From Eubacteriaceae bacterium ES3 (lineage in GTDB: Bacteria > Bacillota > Clostridia > Eubacteriales > Eubacteriaceae), in assembly GCA_030586155.1 (NCBI GenBank), contig CP130741.1, positions 1,916,680 through 1,980,679 on the forward strand: a stretch of 64,000 nucleotides of DNA. The letters are read 5' to 3'. Made by a program: the position numbers and the translations under genes. This document shows, in pieces, positions 1-8,575 of this stretch. Positions within the stretch are counted from its first letter, which is position 1. Every line of letters begins with the position of its first letter. The notes beneath the pieces are model-generated. The model saw only the letters and a program-made list of their open reading frames with translations. It searched no databases and had not been told where the DNA came from.

Positions 1-65
1 ATCAGCGCCTGTTTGACCGTTTCCTGACCGATGACCGCTGAAAAGGGATAACTACAGTAGGCCAT
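1..65 (-). CDS. Second ChlI/BchI-type chelatase AAA+ subunit, 5' end only
   Basis: Only the first 21 codons lie in the window; the gene runs off the left edge. The readable N-terminus is [21 protein letters not shown], closely parallel to the N-terminus of the upstream gene ([18 protein letters not shown]), so this is a paralogous magnesium-chelatase-type ATPase subunit. The ATG at 65-63 lies inside the last codons of the preceding gene (14-nt overlap), implying translational coupling. It could be another I subunit or an I-D fusion that also carries the D-subunit/VWA part; the visible part cannot decide. Confidence 0.7.
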   Translation of the reverse strand, partial: MAYCSYPFSAVIGQETVKQAL

Positions 66-1107
66 ATTGTTGACTTCCGACCGTATTTACAATTTCCTGA
101 ACTCTGCTTAAATCAAAAGAGCCATCTTCAAACGGCGTTCGCCGCATCCGGTGTGGTAAAACAAGTTCAGCCGCTTCCATCATATCCTGAGCCGTCACTT
201 CGGTCGCTCCTCTAAAGGCGGCAATGGTCATCGCTGTCTTAATCATGGAAATATCCGCCCGATGGCCGTCAACCCCCAGTTCAATAGAGATATTAACGGC
301 AATTTCCAGCATCTCATCAGAGTAATGGACCTGGTTTAACAGTTTCTTGGCTTTTCGAATTTTTTCTTTTAAAGCTTCCTGATCGTTTTTAAAACTTTCG
401 GCAAAAGCCTCTTTATCTAATTCGTATTGAAGACGATTTTTGATAACTTTCATTCTCAATTCCGGGTCTGACTCACCAACCACATCGACAACCATGCCGA
501 AACGGTCTAAAAGCTGAGGTCGCAGGTCTCCCTCTTCCGGATTCATAGTCCCAACCAGAATAAAACGGGCCGGATGACAATAGGAAACACCTTCACGTTC
601 AATGGTGTTAATCCCCATAGCCGCTGAATCCAAAAGGACATCGACAATGTGGTCATCCAACAGATTAACTTCGTCCACATATAAAATATTTCTGTTTGCC
701 TGAGCCAGAATTCCCGGTTCAAATTTCTTTTCCCCTTCTTTAATGGCATGTTCGATATCAAGGGTTCCGACCACCCGGTCTTCGGTCGCAGAAACCGGCA
801 GATCAATCACTCTCATCGAACCAAAGCTTTCCACCAGGCTTTGGCCCCGATTTACTTTATCAAAACAATCCTGACACATCATCGCCGGCTCCCGCGGATC
901 ACACCCAAAAGAACATCCTTCGACCTGACTTCTTGAAGGCAGAAGTTCTGCCAGGGCCCGGACCGCCGTTGATTTTGCCGTTCCTTTTTCTCCGCGGATC
1001 AGAACACCACCCAATAAAGGATTGATGACATTGAGAATCAATGCCTTCTTCATGGTTTCCTGGCCAACGATTCCCGAAAACGGATATGATATTTGCTGAT
1101 TTTTCAT
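52..1107 (-). CDS. Magnesium/cobalt chelatase AAA+ subunit (ChlI/BchI-type)
   Basis: A 351-residue AAA+ ATPase of the ChlI/BchI/CobS-like group, which powers metal insertion by a large CobN/BchH subunit. Walker A is GEKGTAKST (about residues 39-47), Walker B is [10 protein letters not shown] (141-150), and the four cysteines at about 65, 69, 78 and 81 form an insert seen in some chelatase I subunits. Length fits the I-subunit family (about 330-370). It is the penultimate visible gene of the corrinoid operon, 14 nt after the ABC-2 permease and overlapping the next chelatase gene. Given the CobN-like partner at 3712-7458 and no chlorophyll genes, the substrate is more likely a corrinoid or another tetrapyrrole than a magnesium porphyrin (inference). 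Confidence 0.88.
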   Translation of the reverse strand: MKNQQISYPFSGIVGQETMKKALILNVINPLLGGVLIRGEKGTAKSTAVRALAELLPSRSQVEGCSFGCDPREPAMMCQDCFDKVNRGQSLVESFGSMRVIDLPVSATEDRVVGTLDIEHAIKEGEKKFEPGILAQANRNILYVDEVNLLDDHIVDVLLDSAAMGINTIEREGVSYCHPARFILVGTMNPEEGDLRPQLLDRFGMVVDVVGESDPELRMKVIKNRLQYELDKEAFAESFKNDQEALKEKIRKAKKLLNQVHYSDEMLEIAVNISIELGVDGHRADISMIKTAMTIAAFRGATEVTAQDMMEAAELVLPHRMRRTPFEDGSFDLSRVQEIVNTVGSQQYGLL

Positions 1108-1121
1108 TTTTTTCCTCTTTT

Positions 1122-1856
1122 CTACTCAGTCTTCTTACAGACTTTTGCACCGATAATAAACAGAACAACAAAATAAGCCAACAATACCCCGACATGAAGC
1201 AGCTTCTGATTAAAGCTTTCCCCGACGGTTCTCATTGCCAGGTTTGTATGGGTCAGCGGTAAAATATAAATAAATCCGCGCAGAATGGTTGGCATCCGAT
1301 CAATGGGAAAGAAAGTCCCGCATAAGAAAGACATGGGTGTAATGACAAAGCTGGTGAATTTAGACATATCCGCATGGGATTTAACCAAAAGTCCCATCAG
1401 AAAACCCAGGGCCGAGAATGTAAAGCAGTTTAACAGGGCCACAAACAAAAAGTAAGGTGTAATAACCAGGTCTGATGTGAAAACCGAAACCATAATCATA
1501 ATTAATGATGCCGAATAGACACCGTAAAAGACCCCGCCGATAATTTTCCCAACCGCATAAACGGTCATATTAATCGGTGAAATCATATAGGCTTCAAAGG
1601 TCTTATAGAAGATCCTCGAGATATTAATAGTATTAGCCGTATTGTTAAAAGACATCATCATGGTGTTCATAGCGATAATCCCGGGGATCACATAGGCCAT
1701 ATAAGACATCCCGTCAACTTCCATGCCGTCACCCAGTCCCCAACCAAAGGCAATTAAATAAAGGAGTGGTGAAATCAAAGCAGAGGTCGTTGTCGCAAAG
1801 AATTTTCTCTTGAAAACAACGCTTTCCTGCCACAATATTCCGTATAATCCCTGCAT
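1122..1856 (-). CDS. ABC-2 type transporter permease
   Basis: A 244-residue integral membrane protein with about six hydrophobic segments and the typical ABC-2 layout: cytoplasmic N-terminus ([22 protein letters not shown]), a gate region, and a short amphipathic stretch before the last helices ([14 protein letters not shown]). ABC-2 permeases usually export drugs, polysaccharides or small hydrophobic molecules. Its start overlaps the stop of the ATPase gene at 1856 by one base, so the two form a half-transporter pair. Its place between a radical SAM gene and chelatase genes suggests export of a product or by-product of that pathway, but no substrate can be read from sequence. Confidence 0.85.
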   Translation of the reverse strand: MQGLYGILWQESVVFKRKFFATTTSALISPLLYLIAFGWGLGDGMEVDGMSYMAYVIPGIIAMNTMMMSFNNTANTINISRIFYKTFEAYMISPINMTVYAVGKIIGGVFYGVYSASLIMIMVSVFTSDLVITPYFLFVALLNCFTFSALGFLMGLLVKSHADMSKFTSFVITPMSFLCGTFFPIDRMPTILRGFIYILPLTHTNLAMRTVGESFNQKLLHVGVLLAYFVVLFIIGAKVCKKTE

Positions 1857-2695
1857 TATGATTCCACCCTTCTGTTTGTAAATTTAAGAAATACGTCTTC
1901 CAGATTGGAAGAACGAATCCGCACGTCCCTTTCAATATCTTTTGCATAGTTGGCCGCCTGATCACGGTTATCGAAAAAGACTTCCTGAGTTGTTCCATTT
2001 TCAAAATACTCAACAACGACCTTACCGACTTCGTCGATCAGGTTGGCCGGTGTATCAATCTGAATCATTTTCCCCTTATTAATCAGGCCGACCCGATCAC
2101 ACAAAACTTCTGCTTCCTCAATATAATGAGTCGTTAATAATACCGTCAGGCCATCATTTTTAAGGTTCTTCAGCAGGTCCCACATTTTTCGTCTGGCACC
2201 GGCATCCAGGCCAACGGTCGGCTCATCCAATAAAAGGAGCTTGGGCTTATGCATCAAGGCTCTGGCAATCATCAGTTTTCGTTTCATCCCGCCGGAATAG
2301 GTTTTTGCCAGCGAATCCCGTCGGTCAGAAAGCTCGATAAAAGAAAGCAGCTCTTCAATCCGCTTATGTCTTTCTTCTTTTTTTAGACCATATAAAATAC
2401 CAATGACTTCCAGATTTTCCCAGGCCGACATCTCCGGCTCCAAATTATTCATCTGGGGGACTACCCCTATTTTTGCTTTGACAGAGGTCAGGTTTCTGTC
2501 CACGCTGTCTCCATCCACCTCGATATCGCCGGAATCCTTTGTGGTGATCGTTGAGATCATTCGGACTGTTGTAGTTTTTCCAGCCCCGTTGGGTCCCAGA
2601 AAACCAAAGAACTCTCCGTCTTTAATTTCCAGATTTAAATGGTCCACTGCTGTCAGTTTTCCAAATGTTTTTGTTAAATCAACCAGTTTAAGCAT
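1856..2695 (-). CDS. ABC transporter ATP-binding protein (ABC-2 exporter partner)
   Basis: A 279-residue nucleotide-binding subunit. Walker A is GPNGAGKTT (34-42), the signature is SGGMKRK (134-140) and Walker B is LLLLDEP (153-159), so all catalytic motifs are intact. It has the DrrA/CcmA-like organisation of exporters paired with ABC-2 permeases. It overlaps the radical SAM gene upstream by 8 nt and abuts the permease downstream by 1 nt, which implies coupled translation. Whether it exports a tetrapyrrole, a modified peptide or something unrelated cannot be told. Confidence 0.9.
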   Translation of the reverse strand: MLKLVDLTKTFGKLTAVDHLNLEIKDGEFFGFLGPNGAGKTTTVRMISTITTKDSGDIEVDGDSVDRNLTSVKAKIGVVPQMNNLEPEMSAWENLEVIGILYGLKKEERHKRIEELLSFIELSDRRDSLAKTYSGGMKRKLMIARALMHKPKLLLLDEPTVGLDAGARRKMWDLLKNLKNDGLTVLLTTHYIEEAEVLCDRVGLINKGKMIQIDTPANLIDEVGKVVVEYFENGTTQEVFFDNRDQAANYAKDIERDVRIRSSNLEDVFLKFTNRRVES

Positions 2696-3722
2696 GCTTC
2701 TCCTCTTCTTCCTTAATTATTTCAAATGCTGCTTTTCTTAGCGAACAGTCCTCAATACTGTCGGGCTTCTCACCTCCATTTATTATGCTTCTGGCCGGAC
2801 ATGACCCGGCACAGTAGTCTTCATATTGGCAGGCCTGACAACGCTGTGGTAAATCAGGCTTTAGTTTAACGATCCGGTAGGTCTCAGGCTGATACAGATT
2901 CCCCATATAATAGCTTTTATTGTTAATCAGTGTCCCGCAGGGATACATCTCCCCATCGGGAAGAACCACCAGGGCCTGACCCAGGGATGCATAACAGTAA
3001 TCCTTCTGGCTGCAGGCAGTTTTTAATCGTCTCCTGGCATCCTCAACTTCTCGGATAACAATCCTTTTTCCGGTTAGGGACTCCAGGTCTTTTGACCGCT
3101 TGTAGGCCAGCCGCAAATATTTTCTCAAATTCTGACAAGATGCCTTTTTTAGATTATTTTCCTTAACCCGCCTGGTCTCCCGCAGAAGATCAAGCCCGAT
3201 ACCGGCTACATTGCCCAGATAAAAGGCCATATCCACCAAATCCGGCAAGGTTTTAATAGTTTCATCGCTGATGACCGCATTCAAATTAACCTTTACGCCC
3301 TGACCACCGAGTTCTTTAACCCCTTTAACAACGCTAGCCGTTTTACCCCGCATTTTTTCATTAACCGCCGGCGGGCCGTCCAGGCTGATGCCCAGTCGAA
3401 CCCCCATTTTTTTTAAGGTGGTTGCCATTTTTTCATCGATTAATGAGCCATTGGTCTGAATTTGTATTTTAGTCTTAAGACTATTCTCTTTGACAAGCGC
3501 ATTAATTTCCTCAACCAGTTTAAAATTTAGCAGCGGCTCCCCTCCGGCTAACTGAAGTTTAAAAGGTCCACTCGGCAGCGATAGAGCTTTTTTTGCCGTC
3601 TCCAGATTCATATAATCCTTTTTCTTGCTGGCATCTGCATAGCAATACCTGCAGCCTAAATTACAGTCATCCGTTATCCACAAGACAAGATATGAGATAT
3701 CTTTAAAAATTTCACACTTCAC
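2688..3722 (-). CDS. Radical SAM protein with SPASM domain
   Basis: A radical SAM enzyme: the CxxxCxxC cluster motif is CNLGCRYC (C20, C24, C27 from the chosen start), followed by the glycine-rich LAGGEPLLN motif. The C-terminal third is SPASM-like, with cysteines in YPCGTL and the CQACQYEDYCAGSCPAR block that would bind auxiliary Fe-S clusters. SPASM proteins modify peptides, mature enzymes (anSME) or tailor tetrapyrroles (NirJ/AhbC/AhbD). I chose the GTG at 3722, which overlaps the chelatase stop by 11 nt and follows a GAAGAA purine run; the in-frame ATG at 3794 would overlap the chelatase by 83 nt. No small precursor peptide gene is seen nearby, so a peptide substrate is not obvious. Confidence 0.85.
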   Translation of the reverse strand: MKCEIFKDISYLVLWITDDCNLGCRYCYADASKKKDYMNLETAKKALSLPSGPFKLQLAGGEPLLNFKLVEEINALVKENSLKTKIQIQTNGSLIDEKMATTLKKMGVRLGISLDGPPAVNEKMRGKTASVVKGVKELGGQGVKVNLNAVISDETIKTLPDLVDMAFYLGNVAGIGLDLLRETRRVKENNLKKASCQNLRKYLRLAYKRSKDLESLTGKRIVIREVEDARRRLKTACSQKDYCYASLGQALVVLPDGEMYPCGTLINNKSYYMGNLYQPETYRIVKLKPDLPQRCQACQYEDYCAGSCPARSIINGGEKPDSIEDCSLRKAAFEIIKEEEEKHA

Positions 3723-6700
3723 CGTATTCTTCAATATCCCCTTCAATCTCCATATAAATGGCTTTGAGTTTATCCAAAGTTTCTTCTTTTGCATCCCACA
3801 TTTCTCTTTGGGCGGCTTCTAAAAGTCTTTCGGTCATGGCGTGAATGGCCCAGGGGTTAACTGAGTTAATCCATTCCCTTCGCTCTTCATTAAAAAGGAA
3901 GTTCTCACTGATTTTTTCATACATCCAGTCTTCGACTATATCTGCAGTTGCATCCCAGCCGAAAACAAAATCAACCATTCCGGAAATTTCCTGAGCCCCC
4001 TTGTAGCCATGTTCTTTAAGTCCGTCAAACCATTTTGGATTGAGGATACGTGAACGCATAATTTTGGCAGTCTGTTCTTTGGTCGTATTCATCTTAACTC
4101 GCAGCGGATCAGAGGTATCCCCACAATAAGACTCAGGTTTTTGACCAGAAGCGGTTCGCACCCCAGCAATCAGACCGCCGTGATAATTGTAGAAATCATC
4201 ACTTTCCAGCATATCAATCTCCATCGACGATTCATTTTTAACAGTAATCTGTGTTTTGGATAGCCGTCTTTTGAAGGTCTCAACCGCTTTTTTTCCATGA
4301 AATTTCTTACCATAAGCATTGCCGCCCCAGAAAGAATAAATTTCTCCCAGGTCGGTATAGGAATCCCAGTTTTTACTGTTAATCAGCTGAGTAACCCCAG
4401 CGCCGTAAGTTCCCGGCGGATCGGAGAAAATTCGCATTCCGGCATCTTCCTGGGCGGATTCAATCGATGCGCCATTGGCAATCAGATCTCTTATTTCTTC
4501 CTCGAAGTTCATTTTAATAAAATTCTCTTCGTAGGATTCATCCTGACTGGCCGCCATATTGATGGCTTCCTCAACCAGCTCAATCATATTGGGGAAGGTG
4601 TCTCTAAATAAGCCGGAAATTCTTAAGGTGACATCCACTCGCGGACGACCCAGTTTCTTAACTGGGATCACTTCCAGTCCGATAACCTTGTCAGAATTCT
4701 CCAGCCATTTGGGCCTTATTCCTATCAGATAGAGGATTTGGGCCAGATCATCGCCTGATGTTTTCATCGTTTCACCGCCGTATACAACAATAGCGACGGT
4801 TTTAGGAAATTCTCCATTATCTTTCTTATAGCGCTCGATCAGCTGATCGCCCAGCTGTTTTCCCACCTGCCAGGCCGCTCGAGTCGGGATAGCCGAAGGA
4901 TCGATGGCATAAAAATTTCGACCAGTTGGCAGGATTGAAACCTTGCCTCTAGTCGGTGCGCCAGACCCTCCCGGCGGTACAAACTGACCATTGATGCCTT
5001 TAACTAAATTATCCATTTCTTCGGTTGTATGCTTAACTTTTGGTTCAACCGACTCTTCGATAAACTTAAATACCTGTTTGATTGCTTCATTATCGCGACC
5101 CATCAGATTATTAGCTTCAATAATTGCTTGGGTCTTATTAAAATCCCACTCAACTTCATAAAAATCATGAATGAGTTTTCGACTCAAGCTCTCCACATCA
5201 TTCCACTTCATCAGGTTGGTAATGCCGGTGCCATCCACTTTTTCCGGCTTATCTTTCAGGTCTTCATAGTCAAATCCCATCAGATCACAGGTTGCCATAG
5301 TCAGTGACGGAACTTTGCCATTTGATAAACGGGTCAGGGCACAGATCATCAGCTCCAGCTTTTCTTCTTTAGGGGCATTGCCAAACATATGTAGGCCATC
5401 TTTAATCAGAGTATTTTTAATTTCTTCCACCCAGATATGCAGCTTTTCAATAAATTCCTTAAAATCTGCCTTCATTGATTCTTCATCGATATCCAGATCA
5501 AGCAAATAGTTTTCTTTGATTACGATTTCTTGGATTTCCTGCTGTAGGTATGGCAGTTTACCGGTATCCGTCGCCTGAGCCTGATAATACTGTTTTAAAA
5601 GATCATCCAGCTCTTCCATTTCTTCGTAAGTGTCACTCAGCGTCAAGGAAGGAATCAGATGGTCAAGAATCACCGCATAAGACCGGCGTTTAGCCTGAAT
5701 TCCCTCGCCTTCAACCGTGATGCTGTAAGGATAGAGATGGGGAATGCCGGAAATTGCCAGATCCGGGTAGCAGGATTCGGACAAACCAATTTCTTTACCC
5801 GGCAGCCATTCCAGGGTTCCGTGGGTCCCGACATGAATGACTACATTGGCCTTAAAACTGTATTTCAACCATTTATAGAATGACAAATAATGGTGGGGCG
5901 GAACAATATCCGAGCTGTGATAAACCTCTTCGGCCTTGTCTTCATATCCTCTTGGCGGCTGGAGTCCGATAAAAATATTGCCGTTTAATATTCCCGGAAC
6001 TGGCAATTTGTCATCGTGCACCATTTTCTCTCCGGGCGGGTTACCCCAATCCCGAATCATTTCTGTACGGTTCTTCCCACTAAAGTTTTCAAACCAGCTG
6101 CGATAAGTATCGCCAGTAATAATTTCACATGACCGTTCAATCACCTTTTCGGCCGGTAGCCATCGTTCATCATTGCTGACCGCGTCAATAATCCGGTTAA
6201 TGATGTCATCGCCGTCTGTAAAATCGTAGTCTGTCTGAATGCCGTCAGCATTAAAGGCCTTGACCATATCATATACTGATTTGGGCGTATCCAAGCCAAA
6301 GGCACAACCGATCATATCATTTCGCGGTGGCATGTTATGGAAGAGAATAGCCACTTTCTTATCTTCATTTTTAATATGCGTGAGTTTAGCCCAGCTGATC
6401 GCCAGCTCACAAAGTGATTTGACCCGATCGGCTATCGGCAGATGAATCCGCCTGTCACCAATTTCATCCTTTATAAATTTTGTATAGGCAAAAGTGAAAG
6501 AAATAATTTGCCCGTCAAATTCCGGATAGTAGACAGAACCGGGAAAGGACATGGCATCGATTCCGCGTAAATTGGTTTCCCAGTCTTCATAGGTCTGATA
6601 AGTCGAAAAGCCCTGAATAACCGGCACATCGATGGGTTCAAAAATACTTTTTTCCACCGTTCTTGAGCCATCACCCGGGTCAGACAGAATGCTTAAGGAA

Positions 6701-7458
6701 TAGCCCATGGTATTAATAATGGCATCAACGATTCTCTCACCATTCTGCATCAGGATATTGTCGACGACCCAATGGGCACCTTTGCAGCCAACAGCCGGAT
6801 TTGGTACGGATGCAGTATACACAGGAAGGGCAAAAGCACCCTGGGCATTCACTTCATCAATTAAGGCATCAACATGGGCCATATTGTTTTCGTGCATATA
6901 GCGGCTGTAAACCAGGATTCCAATAACCGGTTTATCGGTTTTTTGGGCTGCTTCAAGCAGGTCCTCCTTGGATTTTTGACCGTCCTTCTGGTAAATTCCC
7001 TCCCAGCTGGAATGAACCGCTTCTTCATAATCAATGGCCAGTTTTCCATAGACAGCAGCCAGATAATTGAATAAATTCAGACAATTAGTATCGCTGGGAT
7101 CCAGAGCATACTGGGCAACTTTGCTGTGCTCCAGGAGCGAAATGTTTGATTTTTTGAGGACCAGCTGATTTTCATCATCACAGCCAGACCAGATGAAAAA
7201 TCGTTTGTCGCTAAAGGTCTCCATAATCTCAGAAAAACTTCTAAACTGGGTCAGTCCGCCATGGATAAAGATGAAGATGAAATCCGCATCGGCTAAAATT
7301 TTATAAGCTTTTTGTCGTTTTTCCTGATCATCATCTGTTTCATACGAATTAAGGAAGTTGACCTGAATATCCGCAGTTTCTTCTCCTAGATTCTTTACTG
7401 CCTGTCGCATGGTATAGGAATTGTCCATGGGTGAGAAGATCATCGCTATTCGGTACAT
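3712..7458 (-). CDS. cobN: CobN/BchH-family metal chelatase large subunit
   Basis: A 1248-residue protein of the CobN/BchH superfamily, the porphyrin- or corrin-binding subunit of ATP-dependent metal chelatases. The family hallmark GTHGTLEWLPGKE lies near residue 545, and length fits CobN (about 1200-1400). CobN inserts Co2+ into hydrogenobyrinic acid diamide in the aerobic B12 pathway; anaerobes insert cobalt early with CbiK/CbiX, so CobN homologues in anaerobes often have unclear roles. The gene sits between cbiZ (13-nt overlap) and the radical SAM gene, with two ChlI-type ATPases downstream that could complete the complex. The operon is led by a cobalamin riboswitch. Cobalt, nickel or magnesium specificity cannot be told from sequence. 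Confidence 0.9.
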   Translation of the reverse strand: MYRIAMIFSPMDNSYTMRQAVKNLGEETADIQVNFLNSYETDDDQEKRQKAYKILADADFIFIFIHGGLTQFRSFSEIMETFSDKRFFIWSGCDDENQLVLKKSNISLLEHSKVAQYALDPSDTNCLNLFNYLAAVYGKLAIDYEEAVHSSWEGIYQKDGQKSKEDLLEAAQKTDKPVIGILVYSRYMHENNMAHVDALIDEVNAQGAFALPVYTASVPNPAVGCKGAHWVVDNILMQNGERIVDAIINTMGYSLSILSDPGDGSRTVEKSIFEPIDVPVIQGFSTYQTYEDWETNLRGIDAMSFPGSVYYPEFDGQIISFTFAYTKFIKDEIGDRRIHLPIADRVKSLCELAISWAKLTHIKNEDKKVAILFHNMPPRNDMIGCAFGLDTPKSVYDMVKAFNADGIQTDYDFTDGDDIINRIIDAVSNDERWLPAEKVIERSCEIITGDTYRSWFENFSGKNRTEMIRDWGNPPGEKMVHDDKLPVPGILNGNIFIGLQPPRGYEDKAEEVYHSSDIVPPHHYLSFYKWLKYSFKANVVIHVGTHGTLEWLPGKEIGLSESCYPDLAISGIPHLYPYSITVEGEGIQAKRRSYAVILDHLIPSLTLSDTYEEMEELDDLLKQYYQAQATDTGKLPYLQQEIQEIVIKENYLLDLDIDEESMKADFKEFIEKLHIWVEEIKNTLIKDGLHMFGNAPKEEKLELMICALTRLSNGKVPSLTMATCDLMGFDYEDLKDKPEKVDGTGITNLMKWNDVESLSRKLIHDFYEVEWDFNKTQAIIEANNLMGRDNEAIKQVFKFIEESVEPKVKHTTEEMDNLVKGINGQFVPPGGSGAPTRGKVSILPTGRNFYAIDPSAIPTRAAWQVGKQLGDQLIERYKKDNGEFPKTVAIVVYGGETMKTSGDDLAQILYLIGIRPKWLENSDKVIGLEVIPVKKLGRPRVDVTLRISGLFRDTFPNMIELVEEAINMAASQDESYEENFIKMNFEEEIRDLIANGASIESAQEDAGMRIFSDPPGTYGAGVTQLINSKNWDSYTDLGEIYSFWGGNAYGKKFHGKKAVETFKRRLSKTQITVKNESSMEIDMLESDDFYNYHGGLIAGVRTASGQKPESYCGDTSDPLRVKMNTTKEQTAKIMRSRILNPKWFDGLKEHGYKGAQEISGMVDFVFGWDATADIVEDWMYEKISENFLFNEERREWINSVNPWAIHAMTERLLEAAQREMWDAKEETLDKLKAIYMEIEGDIEEYGEV

Positions 7459-8555
7459 AATACCCGCCTCTCAATCCCTGCATTAAGCATCTGGGAAAGA
7501 TCTTGTATCGATTTCTCAATAAAAGAATCTTTATCTTGACTCCCTGAATAAGAAGCCTCCATCTCTACATCCAGACTTTCAGCCATTTGTTTAAATTGTT
7601 TTGAAATTTCATCTTCAATCTCGGCACTGCTTAAGAGTCCCCAGTTTAACTGGTCTAAAAGATGCACATAAAGAACTGATGCGACAACCAGTTCAGGGAT
7701 TCGATCAATTTTTTCTAAGGCTTCAATATAGTCAGGTTTTATAACCTGTTCTTTCCTGGCAAAAGCTTCCCATAGTTTTTCATGGCTGATCCCAAAACGC
7801 TGTGTTCTTCTAATCACACTTTTTTGCAGTTCCGGACATAAACCTGTCTGCAGATACAGGGCTTCTTTAACCGCTGATTTGACGGCTCGACCAATCAGCT
7901 CGCCTAGTTTACAGTGCTTGCCGGCGAAATTATAAATATTTTCTGACTCAGCATTGGCAATAACAATCGTCCCGTCAGTTCCCGACCCGGTGGCCAGGCC
8001 ATTGGAATACTTGCTGCCTTCCATCAATTCCTGGATGGCTGCAGTTTTAGCTTCCGTACAGGTTACCAGGGCTCTAGTCATGGTTTCTGCCGGCAGATTA
8101 CCGTTAATGTGAAGAATTATATTAATGGTCCCCGGTTTAACTTGCTCATGTTTGCCATTTTTTTCATGCCAGGAAGCGGAATCGCCGACCCGACCACCAT
8201 TGACTTCAATGCCACCGGTCACAATAGCCGTTACCTCAATTTCATCAAAGCTTTCTGCACGAATGGCCACATTATCCATCGAAGCCGCGGTTGCAATTCC
8301 GGCGGTAGTCTCAGGATCCAGACCAATCTCTTTTGTGATGATTTTCATATGCTCATCAATGGTATCGGCTTTCATTGAGCAGGCCATTCCGGCTCCCGGA
8401 TTGGAGTCATGGTTATAAACGCATCTCAGGTCCTCCTGATAACCCCCATTAATATGAGAAGTTGATAAAACACTGCGTTTTCCCGTAAAAGGTATGACGA
8501 TGCTTTTCAGATAGCGGTGAACTTTTTCACCAGTTGGTAAGGTATATATTATCAA
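7446..8555 (-). CDS. cbiZ: CbiZ-like adenosylcobinamide amidohydrolase
   Basis: The family signature is strong in the middle of the protein: GIATAASMDNVAI, GDSASWHE, PGTINIILHIN, TCTEAKTAAIQEL and ATGSGTDGTIVIAN. CbiZ cleaves the aminopropanol side chain from adenosylcobinamide (and from pseudo-B12 in some species) to give adenosylcobyric acid, so foreign corrinoids can be rebuilt with a preferred lower ligand. The protein has an extra 130 or so residues after the CbiZ core with no motif I recognise. I chose TTG at 8555, placed 7 nt after GAGGAG; a GTG at 8576 is also open. It overlaps cobN by 13 nt and follows the ABC importer, which fits salvage of imported corrinoids. Confidence 0.85.
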   Translation of the reverse strand: MIIYTLPTGEKVHRYLKSIVIPFTGKRSVLSTSHINGGYQEDLRCVYNHDSNPGAGMACSMKADTIDEHMKIITKEIGLDPETTAGIATAASMDNVAIRAESFDEIEVTAIVTGGIEVNGGRVGDSASWHEKNGKHEQVKPGTINIILHINGNLPAETMTRALVTCTEAKTAAIQELMEGSKYSNGLATGSGTDGTIVIANAESENIYNFAGKHCKLGELIGRAVKSAVKEALYLQTGLCPELQKSVIRRTQRFGISHEKLWEAFARKEQVIKPDYIEALEKIDRIPELVVASVLYVHLLDQLNWGLLSSAEIEDEISKQFKQMAESLDVEMEASYSGSQDKDSFIEKSIQDLSQMLNAGIERRVLCTE

Positions 8556-8575
8556 GCTTTTCTCCTCTTTCACCA

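Noticed and set aside
3723-3794. N-terminal extension of the radical SAM protein
   Set aside because: The upstream ATG lies deep inside the cobN coding end; the GTG at 3722 gives the usual short overlap.
1-7458. Chlorophyll biosynthesis magnesium chelatase
   Set aside because: Subunits look like the BchH/I family, but no photosynthesis genes are present and the operon is under a cobalamin riboswitch with CbiZ.
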